Source: Bacteroidota bacterium (GTDB taxonomy: Bacteria; Bacteroidota; Bacteroidia; UKL13-3). Taken from it: a stretch of 64,000 nt of DNA. Location: contig JAUXUD010000015.1 of the NCBI GenBank assembly GCA_030680835.1, positions 1 through 64,000 on the forward strand. Reading direction: 5' to 3'. The stretch's first letter is position 1. Each line of letters starts with the position of its first letter. The notes beneath the pieces are model-generated. The model did no database searches. It was not told the origin of the DNA and was given only the letters and a program-made list of their open reading frames with translations. Made by a program: the position numbers and the translations under genes. Below, one piece after another: positions 40,540-49,500 of this stretch.

Positions 40540-40554
40540 CCTCTCTCACCACAA
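40540..40554. repeat. Right attachment core (attR) of the 4.9-kb element
   Basis: CCTCTCTCACCACAA, exact copy of 35650-35664 in the same orientation. Unlike the left copy it is not preceded by a T-loop-like sequence. Confidence 0.75.
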
Positions 40555-40571
40555 AGAAAAAACAAAACTTA

Positions 40572-40634
40572 AGCGCTCTCATTATAAGATTTAATCAAGC
40601 CCCGCTTGAAATTAAATCTTATAATGAGAGCGCT
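40572..40634. repeat. 24-bp perfect inverted repeat hairpin
   Basis: Arms 40572-40595 (agcgctctcattataagatt plus taat) and 40611-40634 are exact complements. The loop holds a second small stem tcaagc-ccc-gcttga. Outside the arms, aaaaaacaaaac and gttttgtttttt are also complementary, so the outer parts can form an alternative pairing with the gagcg/cgctc sequences. It is a very stable structure 18 bp outside the att core, probably a terminator or chromosomal repeat. Confidence 0.85.
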
Positions 40635-40865
40635 GCGACGTAGGAGCGTTTTGTTTTTTATTTGTAAGGCTCCCCCTCCGGGTTCATTGAAACATCAACA
40701 ATCTATTCAGCTAATACGCATCCAGCATATAGTCGGACAGTTTTGGAGTGGGAAAAAGTGTTTGTTCTTCCTGGATTTTAAAGGATTAAGGACTGTGAAT
40801 ATTGATATTGAAAAGGTATTAACCTTGCGGTAAAAAGAACAATTCTTGATGCATTTTATTCTTAT

Positions 40866-40918
40866 ATAACCCAAAATAATGAAATATAGAGTTATATTTG
40901 TTTAACATAACCCAAAAT
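40866..40918 (+). promoter_or_regulatory. Fic gene promoter with direct repeats
   Basis: ataacccaaaat occurs at 40866-40877 and 40907-40918. Between them is TATATTTG (40893-40900), a full match to the -7 box TAnnTTTG, 27 bp before the ATG at 40928. The direct repeats flanking the -7 box are placed as an operator would be. Fic protein autoregulation through its C-terminal winged helix is a fair inference. Confidence 0.5.
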
Positions 40919-40927
40919 TGGATTATT

Positions 40928-41995
40928 ATGAGCAAACTTGAGCTATTGCCCCCAAAAGGGAAAATTGAAACAAAAACTGTGCTTAAAAAGGCAGCCGAAG
41001 CCCATCGTTATCTGGCAGAATTGAAGGGTGTTGCACATTCTATTCCCAATCAAAACATTTTAATTGATACACTCACCTTACAGGAAGCACGTGAAAGTTC
41101 TGCAATTGAGAATATTATTTCAACATTTGATGATGTCTATCAATCCAATTCTAATAGTTATATTTCATCTGCTGCTAAAGAAGTGCATGCTTATTCCAGC
41201 GCATTAAAAGTCGGATTTGAATTAGTGAAGAAAAATGGACTACTTACTTCAAACCACATTTTAAAAATACAAAGTACAATTGAAAATAATAAGGCGGGTT
41301 TTCGAAAACTTCCAGGAACAAAATTGTTTAATGAGTCAACCGGAGAAACTGTTTATACACCCCCACAGGATTATGATACTATTGTTGATTTAATGAGCAA
41401 TTTACAAAATTATATCAACAATGATGGACTAACTGATGTAGATCCACTAATTAAAATGGCAGTCATCCACCATCAATTTGAGAGCATACATCCATTTTAT
41501 GATGGTAATGGAAGAACAGGAAGAATTATTAATATTCTTTTTCTTATTAAAAATGATTTGCTTTCCTTGCCCATTCTATATTTGAGTCGTTATATTATTA
41601 AACATAAGGCGGATTATTACCGGTTACTGCAAGAGGTGCGAAACACAAAGGATTGGGAACCCTGGATTTTGTTTATGCTCGATGCCATTGCTGAAACTTC
41701 TAAAAGTACCATTCGTATGATTAATGGAATTGCCTTGGCAATGCAGCAGTATAAAGGACTAATCAGGGACAAAGCAACTAAAATATATTCACAGGATTTA
41801 TTAAACAACCTCTTTCGTTACCCTTACACTAAAATAGAATACCTCATGAATGATCTCAGTATAAGCAGAAATACTGCAATTCGATATTTGGAAAAACTGG
41901 AAAAACTGGATTTGATTACAAAGAAAAAAGTGGGCCGGGATAATTTTTATGTCAACAAATCACTGCTTGATATTTTGATCAATCCTAAATATTAG
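40928..41995 (+). CDS. Fic-domain AMPylase with inhibitory motif and winged helix
   Basis: 355 aa from the ATG at 40928. An upstream ATG at 40898 lies inside the promoter box. Residues 57-62 read SSAIEN, the inhibitory (S/T)xxxE(G/N) helix of class II Fic proteins. The catalytic motif HPFYDGNGRTGR is near 187-198. The C-terminus (YPYTKIEYLMNDLSISRNTA, IRYLEKLEKLDLI) is a winged helix. Fic enzymes attach AMP to target hydroxyls. The built-in Glu keeps it off until released. It may be a self-regulating toxin-like module. It is just outside the satellite-like element, next to its right att core. Confidence 0.93.
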   Translation: MSKLELLPPKGKIETKTVLKKAAEAHRYLAELKGVAHSIPNQNILIDTLTLQEARESSAIENIISTFDDVYQSNSNSYISSAAKEVHAYSSALKVGFELVKKNGLLTSNHILKIQSTIENNKAGFRKLPGTKLFNESTGETVYTPPQDYDTIVDLMSNLQNYINNDGLTDVDPLIKMAVIHHQFESIHPFYDGNGRTGRIINILFLIKNDLLSLPILYLSRYIIKHKADYYRLLQEVRNTKDWEPWILFMLDAIAETSKSTIRMINGIALAMQQYKGLIRDKATKIYSQDLLNNLFRYPYTKIEYLMNDLSISRNTAIRYLEKLEKLDLITKKKVGRDNFYVNKSLLDILINPKY

Positions 41996-42166
41996 TGTTT
42001 TGATTTTTCCAATCCTCTCAAAATGAAATTTTCTATTGATTTGCAATAATGTGGAATTTTACCAAGTAGATATTCACAAATTGTAAGCCATCGGAAGGCT
42101 TGCCGAGAAACAAAAACAGAGCGAATAAAGAGTGTGATTTGAGTGCCCTGCCAGGCACCCATAAAA

Positions 42167-42193
42167 AAGCCCGGATCAAATAGGTCCGGGCTT
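42167..42193 (-). terminator. Terminator of the LruC-domain gene
   Basis: aagcccgga (42167-42175) pairs with tccgggctt (42185-42193). On the reverse strand the stem runs into TTTTTTAT. It lies 21 bp past the stop at 42214. Confidence 0.88.
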
Positions 42194-42213
42194 CTTTTAA
42201 AGATATAAATAGA

Positions 42214-43605
42214 TTAATATAAATTCGTAGCGTTTCTATAACCCGGTAGGTTTAGATACCAGTCTGGGTAGAGCGAGCCATTGCTTTCGGCCCATGCGGC
42301 GAATTTAAGATGGGTAAGAATGATGTCGGTTTTTTCTTTCGGATAAGCAAAAGATTCAGGGATATGAATAGCCCATGGAATATTGGATGAGGTAACATAA
42401 TATTTTCCTGTTCCCGGATTACTTGCATCTTCAAAGGAGCCAAACAAAGAATTATTCATTAAGCTGGTAGGTGTATAATTTGGCAGATGCACTTCATGGC
42501 TTCTAACCTGATTTACAAAAATGAAAGGATTAAAGCTGTTAATTCCCATGTCGGCAATAGTATACGTATTTGGTTGAACCGAAATACTTAAGGTAACGGT
42601 TACCGGAGTAACATATGGAGATCCTGTTGTAGTGTTCACGCCAATGCCGCTTCCCGGATGTTGCATGATTGAGTAGTTGTTATCGAAGGCAATAAATGTG
42701 GGTTTGCTTTGTGCATTTTCCAAACCATTACTACCCAGTGAAACAATGTTGCCACTGATTTGCATACCTGTAACTGATAAATGAGACTGGTTTATGGCAT
42801 TCGGCAACTGGAAACCAAATCCGTTTTTATAACCAGCACCAAATGCCTTAACAGTAAATCCTGCTATAATATCAATTACTTTATTGTTTGAGTTGGTCAC
42901 TGTTTTTATTGAATATTCAATAACCAAATCATTAAAATCATAATCCCCTTTGCTTGGCCACAAATCTTCATAAGCAAGGCTTCCTGTTTTATAATTATTG
43001 GTGCAACGAGCAGGATCGGTAGGATAAGAATCTAAACTATCAACGCAACCATCGTTATCGGTGTCAACCGGAGCGGGAGCGCAACCTGTATTATTACAAG
43101 TCATTACATAAGTAAAATCCGCTACGGTAAATGTAACTATATTTCCTGATGAAGCAGCTTTGGCGCTCACTTGTTGTTGTTGCAAAGCACCACTAATCGT
43201 ATAAGTAATCCTCACAGATCCGGCCTGCCCGTCTCCGATATTATCCGTTCCATCAAATTTAAATCCCTGGAATGGATCTGAACCCAAATTTGGACCGAGA
43301 ACTAAATTGGTGTAGGTAAATCCTCCGCTTAACACAGTGCGGCTAATTGCAGAATAAGTTCCGGGAGTTGCCTGAATGGAGAGATGTGACAATTCAGCAC
43401 AAGCACTTCCGCTGCAACCATTGTGGGTTAGAATTAACTGAATTGTATAAGTACCGTTGCAATTGTTAACCACACTTTCAATGGTAGTGGTATATCCCAT
43501 ACCATTTGTTTTTGTAATACTGCATATAGCCGCAGCTTTTTGAGTAAAAGCAAGCAGGGCAATTAAAGTAAGGCCGGCCGCTATGGTTCTGTTAAATAAT
43601 TTCAT
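42214..43605 (-). CDS. LruC-domain secreted protein
   Basis: 463 aa. The signal peptide (IAAGLTLIALLAFTQKAAA) is followed by a Cys-containing beta-rich region. DTDNDGCVDSLDSYPTDPAR is a calcium-binding thrombospondin-3-like repeat, then LAYEDLWPSKGDYDFNDLVI is the signature of the LruC domain, followed by about 220 residues of that domain (GYKNGFGFQLPNAINQSHLS; ANYNAT-type end). LruC proteins are surface or secreted proteins, function unclear. Co-directional with an upstream lipoprotein gene (9 bp gap), so likely one operon. Confidence 0.85.
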   Translation of the reverse strand: MKLFNRTIAAGLTLIALLAFTQKAAAICSITKTNGMGYTTTIESVVNNCNGTYTIQLILTHNGCSGSACAELSHLSIQATPGTYSAISRTVLSGGFTYTNLVLGPNLGSDPFQGFKFDGTDNIGDGQAGSVRITYTISGALQQQQVSAKAASSGNIVTFTVADFTYVMTCNNTGCAPAPVDTDNDGCVDSLDSYPTDPARCTNNYKTGSLAYEDLWPSKGDYDFNDLVIEYSIKTVTNSNNKVIDIIAGFTVKAFGAGYKNGFGFQLPNAINQSHLSVTGMQISGNIVSLGSNGLENAQSKPTFIAFDNNYSIMQHPGSGIGVNTTTGSPYVTPVTVTLSISVQPNTYTIADMGINSFNPFIFVNQVRSHEVHLPNYTPTSLMNNSLFGSFEDASNPGTGKYYVTSSNIPWAIHIPESFAYPKEKTDIILTHLKFAAWAESNGSLYPDWYLNLPGYRNATNLY

Positions 43606-43614
43606 GGTTCGAAC

Positions 43615-43998
43615 TTAATTAAATTGGTAAGAAATATTTTCAGAAGTCAGGTCAATAGAAATCTTTTGACCCATATAAAGCAAAAAAATATTCTTTTGGG
43701 TTGTAGGCACACTTATGGTTGTTTTGTAAAGTTCATTGGTTTTTAGCATGCTCTTTTCTAAAATTTCCCCCGAAGGAGTAATAATCATAACCTGGCTGTT
43801 TGCATAACCGGTTAAGTTAAGATTCACTTCCTGCGTGGTTTTCCAATCAAATTTCTGATCCACTTTTAATTCACTGGTGCTTGTAGCTGCTGTATGTTTA
43901 TCGGCTACTTTAGAATCTTCATAACGATCCAGCAGGTCCTTTTTGCAAGAAGTTCCCAGTAATGTAATCATAAAAGCTATTGCAAATAATTTTTTCAT
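43615..43998 (-). CDS. Small lipoprotein upstream of the LruC protein
   Basis: 127 aa. MKKLFAIAFMITLLGTSC is a lipoprotein signal peptide with lipobox LGTSC (Cys18). A KDLLDRYEDSKVADKHTAAT linker leads to a single beta-sandwich-like domain (FDWKTTQEVNLNLTGYANSQ; MIITPSGEILEKSM). Nine bp before the LruC gene. Such pairs of anchored lipoprotein plus LruC protein suggest a surface complex. Confidence 0.65.
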   Translation of the reverse strand: MKKLFAIAFMITLLGTSCKKDLLDRYEDSKVADKHTAATSTSELKVDQKFDWKTTQEVNLNLTGYANSQVMIITPSGEILEKSMLKTNELYKTTISVPTTQKNIFLLYMGQKISIDLTSENISYQFN

Positions 43999-44167
43999 AA
44001 CCGTGTTTGTTTGTTCGAATAGAGTATGGCAATTACCATACAGTTATTACAAACGCCTAAAATACAGTTAATTATAGAATATACTACAACTATTTGTAGT
44101 TCATAATGGGACAAATAGGTCCATTTTCTCATTTTAAGACATCATTTTAATGACTACATTCATCTTA

Positions 44168-45151
44168 TTATTCAGGCACCGTTTCTCCCGGAGGAAATGC
44201 AGTACGAACAATTTTATTGCCTACGGGTGCTAAGGTTTTCAGGTAACGATAAAGCGCTTTTAATTCCAGTTCATTCATGCGCGAAAAGGAGCCCCAGGGC
44301 ATTTGCGAGCCTGAATATACCCTGCCTGCACGAAACCGGTCGATGAATTTTTGTTCGTCCCAATTGGCCATTAATCCTGTTTCCGGATCGGGAGTGAGGT
44401 TGGGTGTTATAAAAGTAAATCCTTCTGAAAAATCATCAACCGGAAATTGCATGCCACCCGCAAAAGGCTCACCAATAAATTCTCCGGTTTTTAAATCGCG
44501 CTTGGTATGGCAGCCCACACAATTGGATACCTTATGCGCCAGGTAAGCTCCGTATTCAACAGTTGAATCGATTTTAACTGATTTTGGAGGTGTAGAAACC
44601 GGCGGATTGGGTTTAACCACTCCCAGATTAATTAATACTTTACCCAGAAATGAATATTCGGTGGGTTTGATTTCGTTTTTTACAGGTTCCTGCGAACGTA
44701 AAAAGGAAATCAATGCGGTTACGTCCTCATCGCTCATTTCATTAAATGGCATAAATGGAAACATGAGTTTATTGCGATGATTTACTGAATAACGCATTGC
44801 CCTTACGAGCTCACCGTCTGAAAACTTGCCGATACCTGTTTCCATATCCGGAGTCAGGTTAGGCGCCCTGAATGTTCCGGGTGGAATATGTAATTCCCAT
44901 CCCCCCGACAATGGCATTTCAATACCTTTATCAATTTCTGTTTTTCTGCTCATGGGAGTATGGCACGAAGCGCAATGAGCCGGACCAAAAGCAAGATATT
45001 TTCCCCTGGCAATTACCGCAGAATCTGCGCTTGCTTTGGCTTCAGGCACAGGCATTTCAAAATCCTTGTTCCCCGAAATGAGAACGAATAGGACAAATAG
45101 AATAATCAGGCTTACAAGTACACCCAGAATTTTAAAAATCACTTTTTTCAT
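44168..45151 (-). CDS. Diheme c-type cytochrome
   Basis: 327 aa. The N-terminal membrane segment KILGVLVSLIILFVLFVLIS anchors it, and two haem sites follow: CASCHTPMSR and CVGCHTKRDL, each in a repeated domain containing the PNLTPDxETG pattern (APNLTPDMETGIG; TPNLTPDPETGLM), typical of diheme cytochromes accompanying alcohol dehydrogenases or oxidases. It should be periplasmic, transferring electrons. Close to the System II maturase (46077), which would attach its haems. Confidence 0.9.
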   Translation of the reverse strand: MKKVIFKILGVLVSLIILFVLFVLISGNKDFEMPVPEAKASADSAVIARGKYLAFGPAHCASCHTPMSRKTEIDKGIEMPLSGGWELHIPPGTFRAPNLTPDMETGIGKFSDGELVRAMRYSVNHRNKLMFPFMPFNEMSDEDVTALISFLRSQEPVKNEIKPTEYSFLGKVLINLGVVKPNPPVSTPPKSVKIDSTVEYGAYLAHKVSNCVGCHTKRDLKTGEFIGEPFAGGMQFPVDDFSEGFTFITPNLTPDPETGLMANWDEQKFIDRFRAGRVYSGSQMPWGSFSRMNELELKALYRYLKTLAPVGNKIVRTAFPPGETVPE

Positions 45152-45253
45152 GGTTTGGTTTTTTATTTTTTAGGTTAGAAAATAATTTTAAAAAATAAAA
45201 ATAACCAATAAGCTGATAATTAAAAGAGGGGGTACATGTTTATGTAATTACTT

Positions 45254-46003
45254 TTATTTCACAATTCCGTCTTCCAGCAGGATCGCATATACATATCCGG
45301 CTCCGAAATCCTTGTTTAAAACAACGGTTCCTTCGCAGGTAATGATGTCTCCGATTTTTACTTCATGAGATGAAGTAATGGTCAGGTCAAAGCTTCCTTT
45401 ATAATCAGTACCATCCTGAATATGTATCCAATTTCTGTCCATAATTTCAGGGCTATATTTGGCTACCTTTCCATTAACAGTTACTTTTTTACCTGCATAC
45501 TTTTCTTTATTCGCAAACAGGTCGGCAATTGAAATGATTCCTTTATCGGGTTCAATTTTTACAGCAATTTTTTCTGTAGTAATTGCAGCACTTCCGGCAT
45601 GGGGCTGGTTATCCTGCAATGCTTGTGGGTTGCCTTGCTGCACAGGTTGCGGATTTCTGTGTTTAATATCACCGCTTACTTCTTTTGAAGGAGGGTCAAT
45701 ACTTACCTTTTCCACAAAATATACAACTGGAAAAGTTCTTCCCAATTCCTTACTCACAAAATTTTTCATTTCCATTTCATTTACATAATAATAGGTCTCA
45801 CCTATTTTAACTTCAGTAAGGGGGAATGCAAGCCATTTTTCAGTGCCATTTTCATCTACGCGCAAATAGGTATACATGCTGGTATTAATTTTTTCAATTG
45901 CAATTACCTTATGCACATTGGGATCAGTAGTTGCTGCATTGTTACTTTGCTGACAACCAAATGTCATGATTGTTAAGCCGATAATAAAAAGTATTGTTCT
46001 CAT
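45254..46003 (-). CDS. Lipoprotein with OB-fold domain
   Basis: 249 aa from the ATG at 46003, which puts the lipobox MTFGCQQ right after the signal peptide. The ATG at 46075 would add 24 basic residues before it. The C-terminal OB-fold (about 160-245) reads SIADLFANKEKYAGKKVTVN, GKVAKYSPEIMDRNWIHIQD, GDIITCEGTVVLNKDFGAGY. It resembles DUF4920/NirD-like OB domains. The gene is 73 bp from the CcsBA gene on the same strand and may assist haem handling or metal/redox sensing; this is inferred only from position. Confidence 0.72.
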   Translation of the reverse strand: MRTILFIIGLTIMTFGCQQSNNAATTDPNVHKVIAIEKINTSMYTYLRVDENGTEKWLAFPLTEVKIGETYYYVNEMEMKNFVSKELGRTFPVVYFVEKVSIDPPSKEVSGDIKHRNPQPVQQGNPQALQDNQPHAGSAAITTEKIAVKIEPDKGIISIADLFANKEKYAGKKVTVNGKVAKYSPEIMDRNWIHIQDGTDYKGSFDLTITSSHEVKIGDIITCEGTVVLNKDFGAGYVYAILLEDGIVK

Positions 46004-46076
46004 TTTGATTTTGTTGATTATGTGTAAAATAAATTTTTTTTGTTTTGTATGATCCCTGCTTTTAAATTGCTTCAAA

Positions 46077-49000
46077 TTATTCAGTCGATGCTTCTAACAT
46101 ACTTGCTTCTTTTTTTCTCAGGTATCGGTCTTTAAGTCCGGCGCCAATAATCAGGGCAATTAATGACAAAATTAATATCCAGCCCCAGATTGGAAACATG
46201 GGAGTATCTCCGGTACCGTAACTATGCATTCCTTTCGAAAAATAATAATTCACCCCAATAAATGTCATCATTACACTACCAAAACCAACAACTGAACCCA
46301 CGGTGAAAAAATAATCTCCGCGCAATTTATCGACAAGCCTTAAATGAACCACGATTGTATACACAATGGTTATAATCAATGCCCATGTTTCTTTCGCATC
46401 CCAGCCCCAATACCGCCCCCAGGATTCGTTTGCCCATACCCCTCCCAAAAAGGTTCCGATGGTTGCTAAAAAAAGTCCAATGGTAATATTCATTTCATTT
46501 ATGTTCGATAACTCTTTTATTAGTAAACCAAATCGGGTGGTATTATTCAGGTTTCTGAAAACGTACAGACTGAGGATAAAAATTCCGAGGATAAATGCCA
46601 ATCCTAAGAATCCGTAACTTATGGTTAGGGTAGCCACATGAATGATTAACCAGTATGATTTTAAAACAGGTTGCAAATTTGTAATCTGGGGATCATAACT
46701 GCTGTGACTGGCTGTCATTAATGCAAAAAAAGCCAGCAATGCAGTAGCAGCCAAAGGTATTTTAGAGTATCTGGCAAAACTGAATCCTGCCAGAATTCCT
46801 GCCCATCCTACAAATAATAAAACTTCATAACCATTGCTCCATGGAGCATGACCTGAAAGATACCAACGGAGTCCCAAACCAAATGTATGATACAAGAATG
46901 CAGCAACAAGTATAAAGCGGAAGAATTTCAGTGAAGCTGAAATGAAATGATTTCTTTTTTCGATAAAATTTTCAACATAAGCCAGGATAAGTAAAACCAC
47001 TGCCAGTATCCCATATATATTTCTCAGTGCAGTAAAAATTCCGGCTTTGTTATAAAATATTTCAAATTTCACCTGATTTTGTGAAGGGATTAAATCGGCT
47101 ATTGCACTGTTGCGCTGTATTTCCTCTATATAACCCAGAATCCTGTTGGCCCTTGAAAAATCGCCATCAGCTGTGGCTGTATAAGCTGCGTTGAGGTAGG
47201 ATCCCATAAAATTATTATAATTCAGCTGGGGTATTCTAAGATCTTTTAATACATTCATATTATCTTCAATAAGTACCTGTGCCTGCGGGTCTATCCAACT
47301 GATCCAAACCTTGCTATCGGGAACGGGCTCAGGAAAAATCCTGAGCAGGGAACCCTGGGTTAGCATGATAAATATTTCGAGGCGCTCACTTACTTTAATA
47401 ATTTCTTTATCAAATGGGTTTTGTTCCTGCGGTTTTTTTCTAAAAGCAATTTCTGAAAATTCCTTTAACTTAAAATTCTGATCTTTATCTGCCAGGTCAT
47501 GGTATGAAGCGTATTTACCTTCAATACCCAGCTTATCGCTTACTGACTTTTCACGTACGTAAATTATTTTTTGGTTTTTCCAGAACACAGGATCCAGGGT
47601 TATGTCAATAAATACCTGCATGGCATCCATTTCGCCTTTCTCTGCATATTGGAATTTATCTTTTCTCGAAATTTTATGTAATACATCATACGCAAGTGTA
47701 TGAACCGGTTCAGAGCGTCCGTCAAAGGTTTGAACAATGAGCTGTCCCAATTTCTCTGCATGCTCTTTACTTACGGGTTTGCGAATCACTTCCTGTGAAC
47801 TCACCAAACTACTTAAGCCTAAAATGAAAAATAAGGTTAATGCTCCATTCATACGCATCTTTTTTATTTCACGGATATTTCTGCTCAGTATCTGGAATCT
47901 GGAATTTCTGTTAAACAGGGTAAGAACAAATCCAAGACTCATCAGGAAATATCCCAGGTAAGTTATCCAGGTTCCCCAAAAGTCGTGATTCACAGATAAA
48001 ATTGTTCCTTTTTCATCACTGTCGTAAGATGACTGAAAAAACCTGAACCCATCATAATCGAGTATATGGTTCATAAATATCCTGAAATTTTGTACGATAC
48101 CTGCTCTTGAATCCCTAATGGTAACCTCGCTGGCATATGATGATGGGTTACTGGAGCCCGGGTATCTTTCAAGAATAAAATCATTGAGAAAAAGAGAAAA
48201 GGGCAATTTAATTTCCTGTTCACCATAACCCATTAGCAAGGTGATTCCTTCAATATTTGCATTTTGCATCTCGGCATTTCCATCGGCACCTATAATTAAA
48301 GGTACTTCATAGGATTTGTTTTTAAAATTTACATCCGCAATCAACGCAGATAATGCATTTTGAGCAGGGGCTCCTTCAACCAGTTGCTGCTTTGCTTTTT
48401 TGTATCCGTTATGAAAAATGAATTTAAAAGAATTATCCGGCGAACTGAACTGAATATTAGAACTCATTTCAAATGATGAGTCTGCCGGTATCACTTTTTC
48501 AGCCATATCGGGAATTGAAACCGTATTTAATGCAAATGATGCCTGAACAAAATATTTACCCTCTTTTTCAAAAAAATGGATATCCGCCTTTTCCTTTAAA
48601 TTATTAAATGTCAGTTTATAACTGCATACACCTGAGATTTCCTTATCTTTAATAAAAACATCTGATTCACTGCCATGATCCAAAACGTTCAGTTTAATGA
48701 CATCAACACCTCCTTCAACATTTTCAACATAAGTCATGCCCGGGTTCATTAAATAATTTTTATAGTTAATTTTCAGATCTCCATCCTCTTTGGTATCAAT
48801 CGACTTTTTAAATTTAATATCTGATGAATGATTTAAGTTTAGGGGGATATCATAACGCATTTCGCTTCCTTTATCCAGTGCAAGTATTTTTAAAACTTTT
48901 TGCTGGGTAACAATAATATTCGACGACTGACCCTCCCGGATATGCATCATTCCTTCATAACCAAAATACCGGGTAACCCCTGCACCTATTATAATTACAA

Positions 49001-49256
49001 TAAAGGCAGAATGAAACAAAAATCCTGCAAATTTCTTTTTCGACAATAAATTATATCTGTTAATATTCCCTATAAAATTTATAGCAAGTAGTACCATTAT
49101 CAATTCGAACCATAATGTACCATAAATAAAACGATACGCAGTAGGTGTATCAAACTTGTCTTCGATAAACGTAGCTGTGGCCATAGCAACTGCAAAAACA
49201 AGCAACAATATTAAAGTTGCTTTGGCGGAGTAAATCAGGTTTAGAATACTTTTCAT
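46077..49256 (-). CDS. ccsBA: Fused cytochrome c maturation protein CcsBA (System II)
   Basis: 1059 aa. The N-terminal ResB half begins with LIYSAKATLILLLVFAVAMA and more helices (FAGFLFHSAFIVIIIGAGVT), with a large periplasmic loop. The C-terminal CcsA half (about 760-1059) contains GLGLRWYLSGHAPWSNGYEV (haem-binding His), IIHVATLTISYGFLGLAF and WGRYWGWDAKETWAL near 945 (WWD motif). It exports haem and ligates it to CxxCH apocytochromes. ResB/CcsA fusion and size (about 1000 aa) are normal for Bacteroidota. Its placement beside several cytochrome genes indicates dedicated maturation of these products. Confidence 0.93.
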   Translation of the reverse strand: MKSILNLIYSAKATLILLLVFAVAMATATFIEDKFDTPTAYRFIYGTLWFELIMVLLAINFIGNINRYNLLSKKKFAGFLFHSAFIVIIIGAGVTRYFGYEGMMHIREGQSSNIIVTQQKVLKILALDKGSEMRYDIPLNLNHSSDIKFKKSIDTKEDGDLKINYKNYLMNPGMTYVENVEGGVDVIKLNVLDHGSESDVFIKDKEISGVCSYKLTFNNLKEKADIHFFEKEGKYFVQASFALNTVSIPDMAEKVIPADSSFEMSSNIQFSSPDNSFKFIFHNGYKKAKQQLVEGAPAQNALSALIADVNFKNKSYEVPLIIGADGNAEMQNANIEGITLLMGYGEQEIKLPFSLFLNDFILERYPGSSNPSSYASEVTIRDSRAGIVQNFRIFMNHILDYDGFRFFQSSYDSDEKGTILSVNHDFWGTWITYLGYFLMSLGFVLTLFNRNSRFQILSRNIREIKKMRMNGALTLFFILGLSSLVSSQEVIRKPVSKEHAEKLGQLIVQTFDGRSEPVHTLAYDVLHKISRKDKFQYAEKGEMDAMQVFIDITLDPVFWKNQKIIYVREKSVSDKLGIEGKYASYHDLADKDQNFKLKEFSEIAFRKKPQEQNPFDKEIIKVSERLEIFIMLTQGSLLRIFPEPVPDSKVWISWIDPQAQVLIEDNMNVLKDLRIPQLNYNNFMGSYLNAAYTATADGDFSRANRILGYIEEIQRNSAIADLIPSQNQVKFEIFYNKAGIFTALRNIYGILAVVLLILAYVENFIEKRNHFISASLKFFRFILVAAFLYHTFGLGLRWYLSGHAPWSNGYEVLLFVGWAGILAGFSFARYSKIPLAATALLAFFALMTASHSSYDPQITNLQPVLKSYWLIIHVATLTISYGFLGLAFILGIFILSLYVFRNLNNTTRFGLLIKELSNINEMNITIGLFLATIGTFLGGVWANESWGRYWGWDAKETWALIITIVYTIVVHLRLVDKLRGDYFFTVGSVVGFGSVMMTFIGVNYYFSKGMHSYGTGDTPMFPIWGWILILSLIALIIGAGLKDRYLRKKEASMLEASTE

Positions 49257-49433
49257 AAAGGGACAATCATTAACTCAAATTAAAATCCAAATTTCATTTG
49301 CTCTGCCCATTCAAAACCAGGGTATTAATCCAAATTTTTGAATGATTTTATCAGAGCCGGCGCAAATTTACAAATATAGGTTTGCTAAAAAACTGATTTT
49401 TGTACGGATTCAGACAAAGTTATCCTGAAATAA

Positions 49434-49463
49434 AAAGCCCTGTTGAAAAATCAACAGGGCTTT
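49434..49463 (-). terminator. Terminator of the 49501 gene
   Basis: aaagccctgttga (49434-49446) pairs with tcaacagggcttt (49451-49463), 4-base A loop. The reverse strand continues TTTTTATTT. It lies 38 bp past the stop. Confidence 0.9.
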
Positions 49464-49500
49464 AAAACAAAGGAAAACAACTACACGCTGATTCGATTTT

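Larger units (their letters stand above)
35650..40554. mobile_element. 4.9-kb integrated element resembling a phage satellite
   Basis: Bounded by the 15-bp direct repeat CCTCTCTCACCACAA. Inside, all reverse strand: integrase (39134), excisionase-like HTH (38716), unknown (38177), phage-type Rep (37211), terminase-small-subunit-like (36752), small protein (36523) and two exported proteins (36158, 35806). There are no capsid, tail, large terminase or relaxase genes. This set (int, xis, rep, terS) is the minimal kit of phage-inducible satellites, but it also overlaps with small integrative plasmids. The 16-bp sequence aaactatactgaaact occurs near both ends, as expected for integrase arm sites. 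Confidence 0.7.
40367..40927. other. Gene-free stretch at the right end of the small element
   Basis: About 560 bases. Contains the tandem arm-type repeat (40400-40421), the right att core (40540-40554), the long hairpin (40572-40634) and the Fic promoter region. A short frame (about 40680-40833) with FWSGKKCLFFLDFKGLRTV might be a gene fragment but has no start and no recognised family. Confidence 0.5.
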
